DNA from: Muscardinus avellanarius | Lineage: Eukaryota > Chordata > Mammalia > Rodentia > Gliridae | Reading direction: 5' to 3' | Length of the DNA stretch: 64,000 nt | Assembly: GCA_963383645.1 (NCBI GenBank) | Contig: OY726563.1 | Coordinates: forward strand, 36,610,331 to 36,674,330 | In this document: positions 10,105 to 22,089 of the stretch, piece after piece | Numbering within the stretch: the first letter of the stretch is position 1 | Layout of the letters: each line of letters begins with the position of its first letter | Made by a program: the position numbers and the translations under genes | Notes under the pieces: model-generated | What the model was told of the DNA's origin: nothing | What the model saw: only the letters and a program-made list of their open reading frames with translations | Database searches by the model: none

Positions 10105-10590
10105 TTTATCTTGGGGTGGGGGCAGAGGGATACAATCAGGAAGGGCCATAAGCTAATTTTCTGTCAATAATAATATGACAACATCCTTTATTTTAATGCA
10201 GATCATACGTATGTAGGAATTTAGTATAATTTTTATTTATGAAATATTGTATGTTATATTGTATCCATAGTATGTTTCCCCCACTTAAATATTAAGAAAA
10301 AAATAAGATAAAGAATTGAAAACAGGCATTTAAGTAGAGGAAGATGATCATAATCAAAGAGATTTGAACAAAGATCTATATGATGTACCTCAAAGAAAGA
10401 TATGATTTAGATTCAGGACCACAGCTTTAAAACTAAATTTTAGAGCTCCAATTCATATAAACTTTAAAATGTACTTTTTCCTGGTTGGATAAAAAACTGT
10501 AGTATATTAAGTTCAAGAAGTTTATACAGTAATCCAATAGAAAATGAAAAATTTACATATTTCATGGTAAAAGAACACCATACTTTGAGA
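10105..10590. other. Mostly unassigned; possible old L1 3' end at the start
   Basis: TGGATTTATCTTGGGGTGGG resembles the 3' UTR of old L1s, but support is weak. The rest shows nothing recognisable. Confidence 0.35.
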
Positions 10591-10603
10591 CAAACATATT
10601 TTT

Positions 10604-10787
10604 TGGTGGTACTGGGGTTCCTGGAAACTCTTCTACCTCAGGGATACACTCCCAGACCTATTTTTATACTTTTTAAATTTGGAAACAGGTTATCTTAAGC
10701 CAGCACGGCTGGCTTCGAACCTGCGCGATCCTCCTGTCTCCGCCTCCCAAGTGCGGGAATTACAAGCATGCACCACCACGTAAGGCT
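10604..10787 (-). mobile_element. Short-form B1-dID SINE (internal-deletion subfamily)
   Basis: The antisense ID part reads GGTACTGGGGTTCCTGG. The junction jumps from the A-rich linker to TTAAGCCAGCACGGCTGGC, so the usual GTTGCTGAGAGCCTCACTAAG block is missing. Target duplication CAAACATATTTTT lies at 10,591-10,603 and 10,788-10,800. Confidence 0.9.
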
Positions 10788-10958
10788 CAAACATATTTTT
10801 AAATAATACAGAAAATGTTATGTGTATGCACATTAAAAATAATTATGCCAATGATTATCTTATACAAAGAAAAAGTTGAGAGTTAATAATGTCAGTTTAA
10901 TTTGTTATATCTAATGCTGCTAATCTCATTAAGAATTATTATCATAAAAATAAATTTA

Positions 10959-11022
10959 GAGCCAGGCATGGTGGTGCATGCTTGTAATCCCTGCACTTGG
11001 GAGGTGGAGGCAGGATGATTGC
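10959..11022 (+). mobile_element. 3'-truncated SINE, left part only, with target duplication
   Basis: Only the first 60 or so bases of the 7SL-like part are present, ending at GGCAGGATGATTGC, with no ID part and no A-tail. AAAAATAAATTTA flanks it at 10,946-10,958 and 11,023-11,035. Confidence 0.8.
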
Positions 11023-11039
11023 AAAAATAAATTTAAAAT

Positions 11040-11848
11040 AGGTAAAGTCATTAAAAAGTATCTGCATATGTATATAGTACAGAATGATTAATTCCCAAAC
11101 AATCCATTTTGTCTCTGTTCATGTCTGCATTCTTGTGATTACCTTTCACACAACCTCATGAAAGGTAAACTAGACAAGAAATCAGAAGGATATGTTTTAG
11201 TTGTGAGACTACTGGAACTCTCTGGAACTTAATTCCTTCATCTTTACTCATTGGTAAAAATATATGTGACTGCCTACCTGGTGGTTCAATGTGGAAATTA
11301 AATTAAGTTAGCACTAAAGGCAATTAAAGATTATAAAGTTCAACTTCTTCCCTTAAAAAATGAAATTTAGATACATATAGAGACAAAGACAATAATCATT
11401 GGAATATTGATTGTAATATTCAAGGTTATGGAAACAACCAGAAATTAGAGAAGATAAAAAGAAAATATTGAGATAAAAATCCCAAGTTAGGCAAGTAGGT
11501 GAGGAATTCCCAAAACGGAATAATAGTTATGAAAAGATAGTAGAGAAAAGATGGAGGGGAGGAAATTAAGGGAGGAGAAGAAATAGTTCAACAAATTGAT
11601 TATAACAAAATGAAATGAGTTTCCATAATGAAAGGGCTCAATATAATACATGAAATATTCCTTAGCATAGATTTCAGAAAGGTGAAAGCAGTTGACATGG
11701 AAGAATCATGAACTGATACGGCTTTAGATTTTTCATTAGCAACACTGAAAAAAATGAATTGATATTATAAAAATACTGAAATGATTTCCAATCTAGATTC
11801 CCATACCCAGCCAGTCAATGAAATGTGAAGTTAGAATAAGTGCATAGA
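11040..11848. other. Unassigned AT-rich sequence
   Basis: No gene seen. The stretch 11,410-11,660 has a purine-rich run vaguely like an old L1 3' UTR. Confidence 0.4.
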
Positions 11849-11922
11849 GATGCATATATAGCTTAATAGTAGAGTATGTGCTTAGCATGTAAGATGCCTA
11901 GATTCAATTTCCATAATAAAAG
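11849..11922 (+). mobile_element. Old ID/tRNA-derived SINE
   Basis: TATAGCTTAATAGTAGAGTA, TGCTTAGCATGTAAGATGCC and TAGATTCAATTTCC match an ID body with box A, anticodon-like region and box B. It is not a functional tRNA: the arms do not pair throughout. Confidence 0.7.
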
Positions 11923-12395
11923 AATAGAAAGTTAAAAAATAAAGAAAATTCAAATTCATAATAAGAATTATTTCTAGAGATAGAGAGGGAGATACAATCA
12001 ATATAGGAGGACCATGATGAGACTTATAAGTTGTGGTAATGGTGCCCTCCTTAATTTGGGTAGTAAGATATGAATATTTTTATTTTATTTTTAATAAAGA
12101 ATAAACAAACAGAAAATGGTTAAATTGAAAGATAATGATCAATGGAGGATTTGCATGGCATTGGACTTAATTGGGCTGAAATTAAAATGATATTCCTCAT
12201 GTATAACTGCTCATACAATTTTAAATAAATATATTGACAAATATTTTAAATAAAAACTGAAATAGATAAACTATCCTATGTATTATGGGATGTAAAAAAT
12301 TAAGTAAAGTTTCATGATTACAAATAATACCTGAAATGAATGAAGAAATCAGATGTGCATTCAGAGAAGAGGAATCTGAAAAGTTTAATAGACAC
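11923..12395. other. Unassigned sequence
   Basis: No recognisable element or coding region. Confidence 0.5.
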
Positions 12396-12575
12396 TTTTT
12401 GGTTTTGTACTGGGGATTGATCCCAGAATTTCAATTCTAAGCTACATGGCCAGTCCTTTTTATTTTGAAACAGGTTGATAGTAAGTTGTGGAGGATCCCT
12501 CAAACCTGTGATCAACCTTTCTCAGCTTCCCAAGTACTGAGATCACATGTGTATGCCACTGTGTCCTGCTAAGGT
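12396..12575 (-). mobile_element. Diverged B1-dID-type SINE
   Basis: Antisense ID (GTACTGGGGATTGATCCC) then GAAACAGG and CAGCTTCCCAAGTACTGAGA. Short target duplication AATAGACA at 12,387-12,394 and 12,577-12,584. Confidence 0.8.
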
Positions 12576-12784
12576 CAATAGACATTTGAAAAGAATAACC
12601 ACCCTCACTAGTAATAAGAGAAATACTAATAGAAATGATAAGATATGTTTTTTTGCTTTCATTGATTTGACATTACCTAGTTTGCACTAGGAGGTAGAAA
12701 AATGAAGATTCATATGCTGGTGATAAATAGAATGAAAATTAATACAATTTGGCAATATCTAGAAAGTTGATTATAAGTTATTTG

Positions 12785-13100
12785 AATATTCCATTATTTA
12801 GTCCTCTATCAGAGGAGTAGCTGGCAAAAATTTTTTCCCATTCCATAAGCTCTCTTTTTAGACTCTTGTTTCACAGAAGGTATTTAATGCTACCCCATTT
12901 ATTGATCTTCATTTTTATATCCTGAGTGTTGGGGGGTCATACTAAAGAAGTCTCTACCAGTACTTATGCAACTACCATGCTGTTTTATTATTACAGCTCT
13001 GAAGTATAGTTTAAAATTAAATATTGTGATTCCTTGAGCATGGTTCATATTGCTGAGAATTGCCTTGAGATGTTTTTAGATGAATTTTAGGACAGTATTT
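12785..13100 (-). mobile_element. Older L1 ORF2 fragment with internal deletion
   Basis: The plus strand reads antisense L1: AGTCCTCTATCAGAGGAGTAG, CAGAAGGTATTTAATGC, CCATTTATTGATCTTC, then a jump near 12,965 to ACCATGCTGTTTTATTATTAC, GCTCTGAAGTATAGTTTAAAAT and GATGAATTTTAGGACAG. Non-coding. Confidence 0.7.
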
Positions 13101-13229
13101 TTTAAGACTACAAACAATAAAAAATGTTGGTGAGAATGAAAGGAAATAGAAAACTTTATACAATATTGGTAGGATTGCAAATTAGTACAGCCACTATGGG
13201 GATCAGTTTAGAGGTTCCAAAGTATGGAG

Positions 13230-13307
<78 letters not shown>

Positions 13308-13615
13308 TATATGGAATCAGACTGGGTATGGAACCTCTATATGATTAAGCTATACCACTCCTGGGTATCTTTCCAAAGGAAGTGAAGTCAGTATATTACA
13401 GTGATGAATGAATAACCATGTTTATAGCAGCACAATTCATAATCGCCAAACTATGAAAGCAGCCTATATATCCATTAACAGATAAATGGGTTATGGAAAT
13501 ATATATATATATATATATACAGTGGAATTTTACTGAGCTATAAAGAATAAAATTTTCATTTGCAGGAAAATGAATGGAATGGAACTGGAAAATATTATGC
13601 TACTTAAGATCAGCC
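13101..13615 (+). mobile_element. Older L1 ORF2 C-terminal fragment with microsatellites
   Basis: Landmarks: GGATTGCAAATTAGTACAGCC, CCACTCCTGGGTATCTTTCC, AGCAGCACAATTCATAATCGCC, GTGGAATTTTACTGAGC, ATTATGCTACTTAAGATCAG. Two TA tracts interrupt it (13,233-13,305 and 13,500-13,520). It lies back to back with the antisense fragment on its left, possibly one inverted insertion. Confidence 0.75.
13233..13305. repeat. (TA)n microsatellite inside L1
   Basis: About 70 bases of TA with a single GT interruption. Any IYIYIY frame over it is spurious. Confidence 0.95.
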
Positions 13616-13616
13616 A

Positions 13617-13932
13617 GTGTTCCAGTCAGCATTCTACTGCCATAACCCAAAACAACTGACCATACAATTTAGAGAAAGAAAGATTTACTTGTTCACAGTT
13701 CTGGAGATTGCAGAGGTTCAGTTTCTGTCAATCTGGCATCAGCAGAGATCAAGGCATGGTGACAGGAAGTAGAGAGAGAAAGGGCCCTGCTCTCACATAA
13801 GGTTGAAGCAAAAGAGATAACATCGGATAGAGGGATCATATATAATCCCCTTGACCACACCCCTAGAAACACTCATGAACAGCCAAGCCCTACCTCCAAC
13901 ATGGTTGCCTTGTTTCCATGAAGGCTAGGGAA
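13617..13932 (-). mobile_element. MaLR-type LTR, antisense
   Basis: CTACTGCCATAACCCAAAACAACTG, GAAAGATTTACTTGTTCACAGTTCTGG, GGCATGGTGACAGGAAG and CACCTCCAACATGGTTGCC-like elements follow a reverse-oriented MaLR LTR. The exact subfamily is unclear. It is cut on the right by the L1 at 13,933. Confidence 0.55.
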
Positions 13933-16460
13933 ATGACACACCTCAAAGCCCTTTCAAAACAGGAAAATCTAACTCCAAAGCCAATAGAAGACAGGATATT
14001 GTTAAAAATCAGAGTGGAAATAAACAAAGTAGAGAATTAAAAAACAATACAGAAAATAAAAAAAACAAAAGCTGGTTCCTCAAAAAAAAAAAACAAGATA
14101 GATAAACTAGCCAATTTAACTAAAAAAAATAGAGAATATCAACACAAATATTGAAGATAAAAGTTGAAAAAGGAGATATCAGAACTGACAGTGCAGAAAT
14201 CCATAAGATTATCAGAAATTACTTTGAAAAACTATGCTCCAACAAAATGGAAAATCTGGTGGAAATTGACAACTTTCTACATAAATACAACCTTCCTAAA
14301 CTAAGTCAAGAAGACACAAAAACTTAAACCAACCAATAGCAATCAAAGTGACGGAAACAGCAATAAAGACCTTACCATCAAAGAAAAGCCCAAGTGAATT
14401 TTATAAAACTTTTATAGAAGAGCTAATCCCAAAACTCCTCGATGTATTTCCAAATACATTCTATGAAGCCAACATCACATTAATACCAAAAGAAAATAAA
14501 GACAGCTCAAAGAAGGAAAACAATAGGCCTATATCTCTGATGAATTTGGACGCAAAACTGCTAAACAAAATACTAGCAACACGCATTCAAAGCCATCTCA
14601 AGAAAATCATACACCATGACTAGTTAGGATCCATACCAGGGATACAAGGCTGGTTCAACATACAAAAATCAATCCATATAACTCATAATATAAACAGAAC
14701 CAAGCAAAAAAATCATATGATCATTTCAATAGATGCTGATTAAACCCTTTGATAAAATCCAACATCCATTCATAATAAAAGCACTGCAGAGAATCGGAAT
14801 AGAAGGAACATAGCTCAACATAATAAAGGCAACCTACAATAAGCCCACAGCCAACATCATAATAAATGGGGAAAAACTTTGAGAATTCCCCCTAAAAACA
14901 GAAATAAAACCAGGATGTCCATTATCACCATTTTTCTTCAATATAGTACCTGAGACTATAGCCAGAGCAGTAAGACAAGAAAAGGAAATCAAAGGAGTAA
15001 AAAAAGGAAAAGAAGAACTCAAAATTTTACTATTTGCAGATGGCATGATACTATACCTAGAAGACCTAACAAACTCAACTAAAAGACTTATAGAACTGAT
15101 CAACAAATTCAGCAAAGTGTCTGGATACAAAATCAATCTTAAAAAATCAGAAGCTTTTCTGTACACCAAACATAAATCCACTGTAAAAGAAATTAAGAAA
15201 ACACTTCCACACAGGATTTTCCACAAAAAAATAAAATACTAAGGAATAAACTTAACCAAGGAGGTAAAAGTCCTCTACAAAGAAAATTATAAAAAATTGA
15301 AAAAAAAGATCAAAGAAGATCTTAGAAGATAGAAAGATCTGCCATGTTCATGGATAGGCAGAATAAATATCAAAATGGCCATACTTCCAAAAGTGATCTA
15401 CAGATTAAATGCAATACTTATTAAATTACCAAGATGATTCCTCACAGACACAGAAAAATCAGTCCTTAAATTCATTTAGAACAACAAAAAACCCACAATA
15501 GCCAAAGTAGTTCTCAGTAACAAAAACCATGCAGGAAGAATCACAATACCTGACTTTATACTACAAAGCCATTGTAATAAAAACAGCATGGTCCTGGCAC
15601 AAAAACAGATACATAGACTGATGGAGTAGAATAGAAGACTCAGAAACATATCCACACACAGCCAATTGATTTCTAACAAAGGGGCCAAAAATATACACTG
15701 AAAGAAAGATAGTCTGTTCAACAAATGGTGTTGGCAAAATTGGTTACCCATATGCAAAAAAATGGAAATAAATCCCACTTTCTCACCCTGCACAAAAGTC
15801 AATTCAAGATGGATCAAAGACTTGGAAATTAGACTAGAGACCTTAAAGCTCCTTGAATAGGGCATAGGTCCAGCACTGCAACACACAGACACAGATAAAG
15901 ACTTTCTCAACAAGACCCCAGAGGCACAAGAAACTAAAAGGCGAATCAATATGTGGGATTGCATGAAACTGAAGCACATTTCTTCAGCTAAGGAAACTGT
16001 CAAGAGCCTAAATTGAGAGCCAACTGAATGGGAGAAGATTTTTGCAAACTACTCCTCATATAGAGGACTAATATCTAGAATATACAGAGAACTCAAGAAA
16101 CTCAACACACACACACACACACAAAAAAAAAAAACAAATTCACTACTAAGAAAACAATCCAATCAAAAAAGGGGCAAATGAACTAAATAGACACTTCACA
16201 AAATAAGAAACAACAACAAAATCTGGCGTGGATGTGGAGAAGTGGAAACTCTAAAACATTGTTGTTGGGATTGCAAATTAGTGCAACAACTTTGGAAAAC
16301 AATATGGAGAATCCTCAGAAGAATGGGAACAAATTTACCATTTGACCCAGCAATACCACTTCTGGGTATCTATCCAAAAGAAATCAAACCAAACTACCAA
16401 ACTAATACATGTGTATCTATGTTCATAGCTGCACAATTCACCATTGCCAAATTATGGAAC
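13933..16460 (+). pseudogene. L1 ORF2 remnant (endonuclease domain missing, RT site mutated)
   Basis: ORF2 encodes the endonuclease/reverse transcriptase that copies L1 RNA. Recognisable pieces are the RT fingers ([23 protein letters not shown], 14,520-14,585), IIHHD followed by a stop at 14,621-14,623, and ISIDAD followed by a stop at 14,740. The catalytic FADD box is FADG at 15,033-15,044, where GAC became GGC. Downstream come [15 protein letters not shown] and the C-terminal [15 protein letters not shown]ys-rich part around 16,268. Several further stops and frameshifts are present. The endonuclease domain is absent. Confidence 0.85.
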
Positions 16461-16957
16461 TAGCCAAGATGTCCATCAACAGATGAATGGATTACGAAAC
16501 TGTGGGATATATACACAATGGAAATTTATTCAGCTATAAAAACACAATTACATGATATTCAGGGAAATGGATGTAACTGGAGGACATTACACTAAGCAAG
16601 ATAAGTCAGTCACAAAAAATAAGAAATTGGATGCTTTTCCTAATATGTGAAAGCTAAGGAGAAATTGGTAATAGGAAGAACCCTAGGTGAAAAAGAGATA
16701 ATATAGAGGAGCAAATAAGGCAACCTAACTGAGGGGATGGGAGAGTGGAAGAAGGAAACTCTCTAAAGCACATGATATACTTAAATAAACATATTGATGT
16801 CAACCACTAAGTCAAGCATGGGAAGGAGGGATGGAGAGGGAATGGGGTGGGGATTGGGTAGGGGCTAACTGGGTTATGCGTACATGTATGTCTACACAAT
16901 TTTTTTTATCCCATTATGATGTATGAATATAATGCACCAATAAAATTAAAAAAACAA
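13933..16957 (+). mobile_element. 5'-truncated L1, ORF2 to 3' end
   Basis: A 3-kb copy starting in the segment before the RT domain and running to GCACCAATAAAATTAAAAA. About 130 bases of the ORF2 C-terminal region are missing near 16,207-16,215, and a CA/poly-A run interrupts it at 16,105-16,134. The 3' UTR contains the G-rich GGGATGGAGAGGGAATGGGG tract. No clear target duplication was found. Confidence 0.9.
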
Positions 16958-18171
16958 AACTGAAAGATATGTCATGTTGATGATAAAAATAACATATAAC
17001 CATTAGGAAATTTTTTGAAAAAAAATATTTATGTCATGATGGATTCCTAATAGTAAAAATATAAACATAAGTTTACATTAGTGGAGGAATGAATAATTTG
17101 TACTAACTGTATTCAACAACATAGAATATTATATATACATCAGTAAAGTTTGGTGAACTTGGGTTACTCCATGTGTATTAAACTGGATACATTTACAAAA
17201 CAATATAGACCAGAGGAGAAAAAGCCATTTGCATAAGAATATGTACCAATCATTAATAAGCTATATGGAATTATAAATGTTTTTATTTATAAATATACAG
17301 GCAAAGTTTAATTGGTAAAAGAAAAAGAGGAAGAGGTATTCACCTCCAGGTAAAAGGATAGCACTGATTGAGAGAGAAGTCAAAATTGTCCCTGTATTTA
17401 ACGGGAAATGATTTTGGTATTTATATCACATATCTCCCCATGAAAAAAACCTTTAAATCCATAAAAGAATTTTTGTTATTTCTATGTTTCAAAGTCTTTT
17501 CTTGGGGGTGGGGCTTCCTCTCTCTGGCATTTTCAATATTCAGTGACTAAATTTTCTAATTCTGTTCTCAGACCTGTGCTAGAATTGCACCTGCCCTGAG
17601 GATCAGGCTTTAGAGGACCTCAATACCACAAACATAAACACATAAAAATGTACAAAAATCACATGGGCACCTCTGACACTCATGATATGGTCCTCAGTCT
17701 TGGCACAGCACAACCTACTAGGCAAAAGTGGCCATTTTGCCCCATCAAGAATGTTCTTCATGTCTTTTTTCTCAAGTTCTCAAAAGTAGAGGCAATCACA
17801 TCCCATCACTTTCTGTGAAAGTTTGTGGTATATTTTCACTGACAACACTGGAAATAGACATTTCTTTTGAGTTCTAAGATAATTTAAATGTCACTAATGT
17901 AATTTGAGACACTAAAGTAAGAAAAAAAGACTCGCTCTTCAAATCCACTTTAGATATAAGGAATGCAGAGATAAGAAATTGCACTATGAAATATCTTCTA
18001 GTGATGCTGAGGGTCTATTTTATGCTTTTCTTTCTGTTTTCCTTATAATTTGAAATTACAAATTAACATAGTATTTATAATGTGGCACTTGAAAAAATTT
18101 ACAATGCTAAATCATTCATATTCCAATTTTTAGATTTAAATTTTGACTAAAATGTATTTATTTGGAGTTTT
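16958..18171. other. Unassigned AT-rich sequence
   Basis: No coding signature or confident repeat. A 60-codon frame at 17,368-17,550 shows no recognisable motif. Confidence 0.5.
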
Positions 18172-18295
18172 CTTTTCTTTTTATTTAATTAGTACACTGT
18201 AGTCATACAGCTCAATGGGGTACAAGATGGTAGAGACATACATGTACACATCACTCATTTAGCTCTTCCCCAATCCCCACCCAATTCCCTAAGTT
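18172..18295 (-). mobile_element. Young-family L1 3'-end fragment, antisense
   Basis: TACACTGTAGTCATACAGC, AGAGACATACATGTACACATCACTC and CCCCAATCCCCACCC mirror the L1 3' UTR read backwards. Confidence 0.7.
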
Positions 18296-20109
18296 TCAAA
18301 CAACATGTATATGAAGTAGTACAGTTATACATTTTGAGTTGTAGATTTTATTGCCATTAGCAAAAGAAAAGTGTGCAGAGAGGATTTTTATCTGTATATC
18401 AATTTCTTTTATCCAAAGAGATCAAAATTCTGAATCCCAAGGCCATCCTCAGGAAGTCTTTGAAGTTTGTGTTTACTTCCTTTCCATCTTTCAAGATTCT
18501 AAAGGCTTAGAGAAATGACTGCTCAAAATTTTCCTTAATGTACAGATTTAATCTTTCAAACACTCGACACCACTTACATATTACTTTTTTCCCCAAAGGA
18601 CTTCATGTTTTAAAAGGCAGTGTTTACAACACAAACTACATCTATTAAGTCATAATTCACTTTTCTGTTTTTAGTTAATCATAGATATCTCTAATTAGTG
18701 AACACAGCTTCTGAAGAGTGTAAATCTCCTATCCTCAAATAATGTGATTACAACAGAATCAAGGTAAGGCATCTTTTAAATTATTCTGGATATCTTCATT
18801 AAAATTAATATATTATTTTGGTTAGGCCTTTTAAAATATTGAAAATAGCATGCTTATCTGAGTGGTGTTTTACTGGTTAATAATTCCCTTTATACTTGAA
18901 ATTCTTTTAATTTATGATATTAAAATGCTGACTGAGATAAATAAAATTACATAAGAACATGGACAAATCCTCTTCCACAAATAGCAACTATGGAGTTATG
19001 GGAAACTGGTAAAATGTCCCAAAACTTGAAAATGATCCACTCTAGAAACTGACAAAAGGTATATAATAGTTTGAGGACAATTTATACTTGAAAAACTACT
19101 GAACTTCATTTAAGGACCCTGGGATTCTACAGTGCTCTTAACCATGGTAACTCCCAATGAACTCCTATACTCCTCTCTCCAGTTCAGGTAAGTACAGATT
19201 CTGCTGTCTTATCTACTTCAGTAGAGTGGTAGATATTGTCAATGACCAACCATGTTGTCTAGGGAAGTGTTGATCTCTAAGCTCCACTCAGCACCAGGAC
19301 TAAAATAAGACAAGCAAGAAACTCACCTTGGGTAAAAAACAAATTAAGGAGGTACCAAAAACCATATCAATCAAGATAAATAATATTTTAATGCAACAGT
19401 TTTTAAGAAATACTTAATGCAAAATAAAACCCACAGTGAAAAAAATTGCAAAACTGTACATTAAAACCATTCACAGCCCTGGTAATGGATCTATTGCAGT
19501 TGTGGTTATGGGAAGCATAATCCTGACCAGAAGAAATTGTATCCATTTTTTTAAGTAAAACTATACAAATCTCTCTGGTGTTTTAGCTGCATCCATATAA
19601 TCTAATATGTTATTTTTCATTATTGTTATTTTTAAGAATTCTGTTACATTGGGTCCATAGTTTGCCTTTGTTAAAAAGTTTCTCAATATTTAAGCTTTTA
19701 AAATTTTCAGATAGAAAATATTTTGGTTGTTGTTATTAAGTTAGTTTTATTGCACTGTGAAGAACGAATACCATTTTTATTATTTATATTATTAGATTTT
19801 ATTGACACATTTTCAGTGGCCTAAGATATTATCACATTTATGAATGATTCAAATACAATTGAAAAAAACTATAATCTCTATTACATAGGTTCAGAGTTCC
19901 CTGTGAGATATACATTATTAATTACTTCCTATATCCTTCAAAATTTGTATGGCTTATTCTTTGAAATTGAGAGATAGATAGTCTCTATTTGTTTGTACTT
20001 GCCATCTATATCTTTTCAAATACACATAGCTATACTTTATGCACACACATATGTACATATTTTATATGTTTGTGTAAATATTTATATGTACATATGTACA
20101 GTATTTCAC
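18296..20109. other. Unassigned AT-rich sequence
   Basis: No genes, RNA genes or confident repeats seen over about 1.8 kb. Confidence 0.5.
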
Positions 20110-20124
20110 TGGGAAGTATGTTTT

Positions 20125-20334
20125 TTTTAATTTTTTGCAGCTCTAGGGATGGAACCCAGGGGCATTTGACCTCCAAGCTACACCCCCTGCCCTATTTTTT
20201 ATTCTTTATTTTGAAACAGGGTCTCACTAAGTTGCAGAGGGCCTCACTAAGTAGTAGTTGAGGCTGTGAACCGCGATCCTCTGGTCTCAGCCTTACGAAT
20301 GCTGGGATTACAAGCATTCACCACCATGCCCGGC
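20125..20334 (-). mobile_element. B1-dID-type SINE, near complete
   Basis: Antisense ID (GGGATGGAACCCAGGGGCAT), linker, then CCGCGATCCTCTGGTCTCAG and the ACCATGCCCGGC head. Target duplication TGGGAAGTATGTTTT at 20,110-20,124 and 20,335-20,349, a perfect 15-mer. Confidence 0.95.
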
Positions 20335-20386
20335 TGGGAAGTATGTTTTATTATCCCTCTCTTTTGTGTAATATTATTTGATTTTT

Positions 20387-20576
20387 GTGTGTGTGGTATT
20401 GTGGTTCCTGGAAACCCTTCTACCTCCGGGCTACACTCCCAGACACCTATTTTTTATATTTCTATTTTGAAACAGCATCTCTTAAACCAGCGAGGCTGGC
20501 TTTGAACCTGCAGGATCCTCCTGTCTCTACCTCCCAAGCGCAGGTATTACAAGCGTGTACCACCATGCCCGGCATT
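20387..20576 (-). mobile_element. Short-form B1-dID SINE (internal-deletion subfamily)
   Basis: GTTCCTGGAAACCCTTCTACC, then CTTAAACCAGCGAGGCTGGC in place of the CTCACTAAG block. Target duplication ATTATTTGATTTTT at 20,373-20,386 and 20,577-20,590. Confidence 0.93.
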
Positions 20577-20809
20577 ATTATTTGATTTTTAAAAAGGTTT
20601 TAATTTTGTACTAATCGTTGCTTTTATAATAGTACCATTTTATACCAATATATCTATGTGTATGTATTATATTCTTTTTATTTTCTATACTCTCTACTGC
20701 TTCCTTAGTATGAATTATATTGAAATGTGTTGGTTGTGTTTTCTTATCCCCTATTCATCCTCTAAATGATTATTTTACATGGAGTATTATATTCTTAATC
20801 CCAGTTACT

Positions 20810-21255
20810 ATAGTTGACAAAATAAATGTTCTCCATAAAGATGATCATGCCCTAATTCTCCAAGGTCTAAATATGTTCCCTTGTGTGGGAAAAGGGACTT
20901 CATAGATGTCATTCAGTTAAAGACCATGAGATGAAACAATTATCTAGATTAACCATGTGAGCCCAATGTAATAACAAGCATCTATATAAGTGAAAAGAAA
21001 ATCAGAATCAGAGATAGGATGACTAAATCAGAGATTTGAGTGATGTAACCATGAGCCAAGATATACTGACAGTCTCTAGAATGTGGAAAAGGAAAGGTAA
21101 CAGATTTTCCCCTTGAGCCTCCAAAAGAAATGTAGCCCTACTGATCCAGTTTGGACTTTTGACCTCTATAATTGCAAAACAACAAATTTGTATTGTTTTA
21201 AGGTACTCCATTTGTGGTAATTGTTACAGTAGCAATAGAAAAATACTTGACTACT
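20810..21255 (+). mobile_element. MLT1-type (MaLR) LTR, diverged
   Basis: GCCCTAATTCTCCAAGGTC, a CCATGTGAGCCCAATGTAA-type middle, then CTTTTGACCTCTATAATTGC, TGTATTGTTTTAAGG and GGTAATTGTTACAGTAGC give the usual LTR order and end. No associated coding region. Confidence 0.7.
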
Positions 21256-21734
21256 TACAAGGGAATCCAAAATCTGATTCTATTTGTATATATTCTCCCT
21301 GCAATCTATTTTTCTACTGTATGAACATTTTTTGCCATTTCCTCACTTATCATTTAAACAACTCTACAGGAACTTATTTATTTGAGGTGTAAATTCAGTC
21401 CTCTGTCAATGCATCTTCAGTCATTTTGGATTTCTAAAGTTAGTTTTCTAAAGAGTCCTGACAAAGTGTTCATGTAAACAATATTTCCTAAATTCTTGCA
21501 TGCTCAGGACATGCCTATAACCTTTCTACTTCAAAGCTATTTTGACTAGATATAAAACTCCTAAATATCTTCTTTCACTGAGTATTTTAAATATGTTATT
21601 TTATTGTCTGACTTAAGGACTTGATGTAAAAAAGTCTAATGGATATCTAATGTTCCGAAGTGGGTCATGTTTTTTGCATAATAATACACTTCAAAGATAT
21701 CAGAGATTTAAATATAATTTATTCTTTTTGCTTT
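21256..21734. other. Unassigned; possible antisense old L1 at 21,480-21,690
   Basis: CTTTCACTGAGTATTTTAAATATG with downstream text resembles the antisense 5' region of old L1s, but similarity is too low for a firm call. Confidence 0.3.
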
Positions 21735-21815
21735 TTTGAGGTTCTAGGGATTGAAAGAATGACCTCTTACATCCTAAGTACACACTCTACCATGGAGCTA
21801 CATCTCCAAACCTTA
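21735..21815 (-). mobile_element. ID-type SINE
   Basis: GGTTCTAGGGATTGAAAG, TACACACTCTACCATGGAGC and TACATCTCCAAACC is an antisense ID body. Confidence 0.75.
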
Positions 21816-22089
21816 AATATGATTTAACTTAAAACACATTAGATAGGGAAGTAAAAAAGTAATATTTTCCTAAATATGCTATATTTCATACTTTTAACAT
21901 TGAACTCCTATAATTGTTTCACATGTTCAATTACAAAATTAAATACAAAAGGAAAGAAACAATATCTAAAATCATTATAACAAAATAAATATTTTCACAT
22001 AATTTAGAAAAGTATATAAATATTAAAATAAATATTGGTAGGTTTTCTTAGATCCTGGATATGGGATAAACTTTATCAATTATAATTCA

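Noticed and set aside
11849..11922. tRNA-like box A/box B sequence
   Set aside because: It is an ID-type SINE. The cloverleaf is not maintained and the same body recurs as a repeat across the window.
16101..16134. CA and A-run that looks like a retroposed tail
   Set aside because: It interrupts ORF2 within one L1 copy, and L1 text continues on both sides.
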